A DNA stretch of 64,000 bases from Ahaetulla prasina. Its lineage: Eukaryota > Chordata > Lepidosauria > Squamata > Colubridae. The DNA lies in the NCBI RefSeq assembly GCF_028640845.1, contig NC_080540.1, forward strand, positions 215,185,300 through 215,249,299. Direction: 5' to 3'. The notes under the pieces are model-generated. The model was not told the origin of the DNA. It was given only the letters and a program-made list of their open reading frames with translations, and did not search any database. Positions within the stretch are counted from its first letter, which is position 1; every line of letters starts with the position of its first letter. Shown here one piece after another: positions 59,831 to 64,000 of this stretch. The translations under genes were made by a program, and so were the position numbers.

Positions 59831-61580
59831 ATCATGTCTTATGTTGCAACCAGAAAACATTCCACCATTTGCTTTGGATTACTACAATGCAGAGCTTTGA
59901 GGACAGGGAAATGATGCCTTTCTCTTTTACCTGTATGGCCCCGGAAGATTTGGGACACCATCATCTGCAGCAAAGGACTAACCTAAATCAGCATAAGGAG
60001 ATCCTTCATTTTCTAAGGGTCCTTTCCTTAGTGAAGAGCTCTCATATGGGTAATCATCACTTGCAAAAGGAATCTTTGTCTCTCAAAATTGGGTGCTGCC
60101 AATTTCAAGCCATCCCACTGCCTGATATTGGTGAAAAAGTCTCACCACATTGGAGCAAAGTGACAAGAAGAGTCATCTCATCCAAGGAGTCACTTGGTTT
60201 ACTAGAGAAAGATCTCCTGAAGGTCTTTAGTCCCTTCAGTAGTACTATAATAACTGGTTGGTTAGAGAGAGCTCAGGACTTCATTAGTGAACCAAACAGG
60301 TGGAGAACACTTTATACACTTTGCACGTTTTTTGACTGTAAGAGCCCCAGCATAACCAGAAGCAACAACTGTTAGAACTGGAATTAAGGGTTGATGATGA
60401 AATGCACCTTGCGTTATGTGAGATGTTGATTTGCAAGGAAATTCAGTCTTCAGATCTGAAATCCAGCCTGGCTGCTGCATTGGTTGAACATCTAGTGTGG
60501 CTTATCGGTGACCAGCATCTGTTTCTCTGACCTCATGTCTTCACCCAGTAACTTTGAATATACAGAAATATTTTCCAGTGTAAAATATCCAAGGAAGCAT
60601 CGTCAGATATCTCAGTGGTTGCTAGCTATATGAGCATTAGCACCTCACATCTATGTCATGTAATAGTAAATATAAAAAAAAGCAGAGTTTGGAAATGGTA
60701 GTGATTACTGAATCTGAATCTGCTTATTGAATCTTCCTCACTTGTTATTTTTAACATTTTTCAGAAGCTGAATACTGGGGTGGTTTTATAATACTCTGGA
60801 CAACCCAAATTTAACAGCATTAGGGAGCTAAACTCGCCCATGGGCCATCAAATTGATTCAATACAACATTCTGGAATCCATTTTGCTATCACTTCTGTGT
60901 TAATACCAGCATATTACTGATAGGGTTGAATTTGAACAGTATATGCCTGTGGGTTGTTGCCATACGATGCAAGAGCAAACATTTTTCAGCTTTTACTATA
61001 TATTGCACAGGTGTCAAACTTGCGGCATCACCTTGCTGTCACGTGACATTTCTCCCCTTCATGGAGCTGGAGTGAGTGTGGCCTGCACGTGACATATCTG
61101 GCCCACGGGCCACCAGTTTGACAGTCCTGATGTATTGCATTCCTACCATGCATATGGAGTGGGGGAAGTTTTTCCACTTAACATTTCCTACAGCATTTCT
61201 AAGCTCACCAGAAGCATATTACATATGAGGCAAGTTTTAAAGGAAATAAAAGAAGTGGAAATGTTACGAATTTTAGTTTAAACCTGGTCCAGCAATCCTC
61301 ATTCTCTCGGGTGCAATGACATGCTGGTTTGGGAGATGGGAGTCCAGTCAAACATACCAAGCAGGTGATCTGAATTGAGGGATGCTGGTTTAGATGCTGC
61401 AGCATTTTCAGCTGGCCTTTAGGCAATGCAAAACACCCTCAAGATATGGTTTGTAATGTCCTGAAGGCCTAATCAAGTAGCCTTCTCTAAAATGATAGTT
61501 GGCTGTATCCAAGTGTATAAGGATAGGCTATGATGCCTTTTTTAGGTACTGTTACAGGATTTAATAAAGAATTGTTACGC
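59831..61580 (+). other. probable 3' UTR of SMIM10-like gene
   Basis: Repeat-poor apart from one short hAT. An AATAAA lies at 61563-61568, a possible end; the UTR may continue, as the region to 63.8 kb is also repeat-poor. It contains an unexplained open frame at 59869-60375 (see findings). Confidence 0.45.
61008..61129. mobile_element. short hAT MITE family B
   Basis: Starts CAGGTGTCAAACTTG and ends CCAGTTTGACAGTCCTG, decayed family B termini. Similar flanks (TATATTGCA and TGTATTGCA). Confidence 0.75.
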
Positions 61581-63860
61581 ATGAGGCAAATATTTTAGAG
61601 TCAAAAGCCAAAGACCAGGTTTCTATTGTATGAAAGGATGAATAAATAAAGATCATTTTCCCAATATACCTTCTGATGATGAGGGATATAGTTTCTCCTA
61701 TAGAATATTATAGTCTAAAATATATTTACAGTAGCATCAGTGCTTAAAACTGTGTAGGTATTTCCAGCTACCAAAACTTCAGAATTTGGAAGTGCATCCT
61801 GCAGGATCTATGCATCATAAAACATTGTAGGTGTGCGGTAGTGTTTGCAGTTGTCCTGCTATCTTGTAGCAGAACATTATTATCCTTTAAAGATTCACCA
61901 CTATTATGCAGGTGTTCTTGAGACTTTGTGTGTAGCTGATAAAGTGGCTTATGTGCAAAAGTGTGCGTGATAAATTATTTTATAAGATAATCCAGAACTC
62001 TATACTGCAAAGCTAAGGTTAGCTCTTTTCCCTCAATAGGTTGCGGTGAATATCCATTTTAAATGGCAATGCAATGAAATACATTAGAGAGGTTAGGATT
62101 CCAGGGAACAATGTTCTTCTTTCAAGCCAAGGGGACAAGATTCAACCTAGTTCTTAAACAATACAATTCTTGAATATTTCAAGTTTCCTATTTTTATAAT
62201 CTTCCACAAGCTTACTGAGGTTGTTTGTGCCCTTCTGATATTTTCCACATGTGACTAATATATATGTATAACCTCCTAATGTGTTTTAAAAAAGGATTTC
62301 GATGAGAAAGCTAACGCAACTCTTTTAATCAAGTTCCCTACTTGCCTTGTGTGGAACACCTAAAGAATTCAAACATTCCAGCAGAACAGAAGTACATTTG
62401 GATTTTGCAGTCCATACCAAGATGTACCACAGCTTTTTGTAGCTTGATAAAATTAAGATTTGCATTCAGCCTGGTACTCTGCCATTTGTTTCATATTTTC
62501 TGTTGGCAAAATTAACATGCTGACAAGCCAGAACCCAGAGATCTTGACTGATAACAAATCATGCTTAAAAAAATATCTGCAAGATTATGGCGATTCTGAT
62601 TTAAATGTAACTATTGCCTATGTAAAAATCCCCCAAAGTCTGAAAAAGCTTCTATTTATACATTTCAAGGATGAAGTTGAAATTGCCTGAAGATCCCCAT
62701 CCATCATTCTGGACTTTGAATTGGACCGTATCTTCCTTTTAGTAAAGTCTGCACTTTATTCTGAAAGAGGGACTTTTTTTCAGATGTTTTTTGCACTAAA
62801 GAATTATTTCATCAACAAGCTGATACAGACATTTTAGAAATACTTTGTTAGGAACTGGGTAGGCAGCAGTGCATACAAAGAAGGCCTTGTTTTTGCAAAA
62901 GTCTAAAGTGGTATAACACTTGGACTATAAATGACTTTTGCTGCATCCCTGTGCAAATATTATTGTGTGTTTTGGTACCGAACTAAATACATTGGGCTAT
63001 AAGGCCACTACTTCTAGCCCTTAGCCCTTAAAACAGCATGATATGAATGGTGTAAGAAATATTTTGTCTTGTTCTAGTCTTATATAGCAAACAAAATATC
63101 ACTGGCAGGGACTAAGATTGATTACTGTCCATATGTGGATGTTTATATTTTGTGACATCTGTTTCTTTTTAGAAGAGTTGATGTACCAAAGGTATTGGCA
63201 TTTGAATTTAAGGAATACAACTCATTACAATCTCGCCTTGTTTTAAATGTTAGTTCTAAAAGACATTGGCCAGTACTCAGCTGTCTTCTGAACAGCCACT
63301 GAGGTCCTGTTCAGCTGCTGGACAATATTACAGTGAAGTGGTTGAAGACATGCAAAAAGGTTCACATTTACTGATTCTCTTTAGCAGTACTTTTAAAAAA
63401 CTTTTAAAATATCACATTTAAATTAAAGGATTGATGCAAGTGCTGCTCTGCCTTACGAATGATTAAATTCCTTATTGTGGCCAAAAGGCCAGCACCATTG
63501 CTTTATGAAATCAGGCATTATCCGCAAGAATGCATCCTTTTACATAGCATTTTCACAAGAGAAGCAGTCTCTGTTGATTGTGGCTGATGTTTTCATGATA
63601 AAAATGCCTTTACATGGCCTTACGTTGAATATGCACCTGTATTCAACTTCATATGTAATGCCAAGATTTGCACACTTGGAATGCTTTGTTTTATCAATAG
63701 TGGCTGTTGTAAGGTTTTGTTCATATTTATATGGATGTAGAATTCTGCAAAGTCCCCACCCCCAACATTATAAGAAGATAATAAGAAAATAATTTTTTGT
63801 ACATGAGTATAAAATCTTTATTAGCCCCTCCTCTTGGTTTAAAGAGCAAAGATTGCATAA
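61581..63860. other. no repeat or gene recognised
   Basis: Unique-looking AT-rich sequence. It may be further UTR of the SMIM10-like gene or intergenic. Chance frames at 62460-62690 and 63475-63792 have no recognisable domain. Confidence 0.4.
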
Positions 63861-63862
63861 AT

Positions 63863-64000
63863 CATGGGTTCAAATTTTTGGCTTGCCTGGGCCACATTGA
63901 ATGAAGAATTGTCTTGGGCTGCATATAAAATACATAATATAATTAATGTATATAAATCACATGTCAAATATTTACAACCTTGTGCGGCCACATTACTAGC
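63863..64000. mobile_element. hAT-like repeat, cut by window end
   Basis: CATGGGTTCAAATTTTTGGC, then CTGGGCCACATTGAATGAAG and GGCTGCATATAAAATACA, a dispersed sauropsid repeat start. The other terminus is outside the window. Confidence 0.55.

Overview
The window is vertebrate nuclear DNA from a squamate reptile, most probably a snake. Two spliced protein-coding genes on the + strand are recognisable; almost everything else is intron, UTR or interspersed repeat. The squamate assignment rests on the repeat set. There are tRNA-headed SINEs with a Bov-B-like tail ending in (ACCTTT)n (Sauria SINE type), a SPIN-type hAT with its 8-bp target duplication, L2/CR1-clade LINE pieces, an L1 ORF1-bearing element, and many copies of hAT and TA-target MITEs. 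The species cannot be named from the sequence alone.

Layout. (1) 989-49.3 kb is MOB3B (MOB kinase activator 3B). Its coding exons are 1142-1559, 40389-40591 and 45389-45418. Splice sites and phases agree and give a 216-residue protein. A repeat-poor stretch to about 49.3 kb, ending at an AATAAA, is the probable 3' UTR. (2) The 38.8-kb intron between the first two coding exons is a repeat graveyard. It holds TA-target MITEs, hAT MITEs with 8-bp duplications, three SINE types, a palindromic element at 10.45-10.80 kb, an ORF1-only L1-like insertion at 19.96-21.63 kb with a 10-bp target duplication, a 1.4-kb direct duplication (21.72-25.12 kb), a Tc1-like transposase remnant (32.35-32.83 kb), and a shuffled region at 36.09-38.2 kb rebuilt from pieces of its own neighbourhood. 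(3) 51.43-51.88 kb is a CpG-rich promoter and first exon of a SMIM10-like small membrane-protein gene. Its second coding exon (six codons plus stop) lies at 59810-59830, followed by a presumed long 3' UTR. Its 8-kb intron holds CR1 and L2 LINE fragments, among them a 5'-truncated L2 with an intact reverse-transcriptase core, and more hAT MITEs.

The two genes are in the same orientation, and nothing in the sequence shows that they work together. No virus, bacterial operon, CRISPR array or real tRNA/rRNA gene was seen. The most unusual items are the ORF1-only (half-L1-like) insertion, the MITE-derived tandem array inside the microhomology-joined mosaic, the long palindrome at 10.6 kb, and the SPIN copy with a triplicated core.
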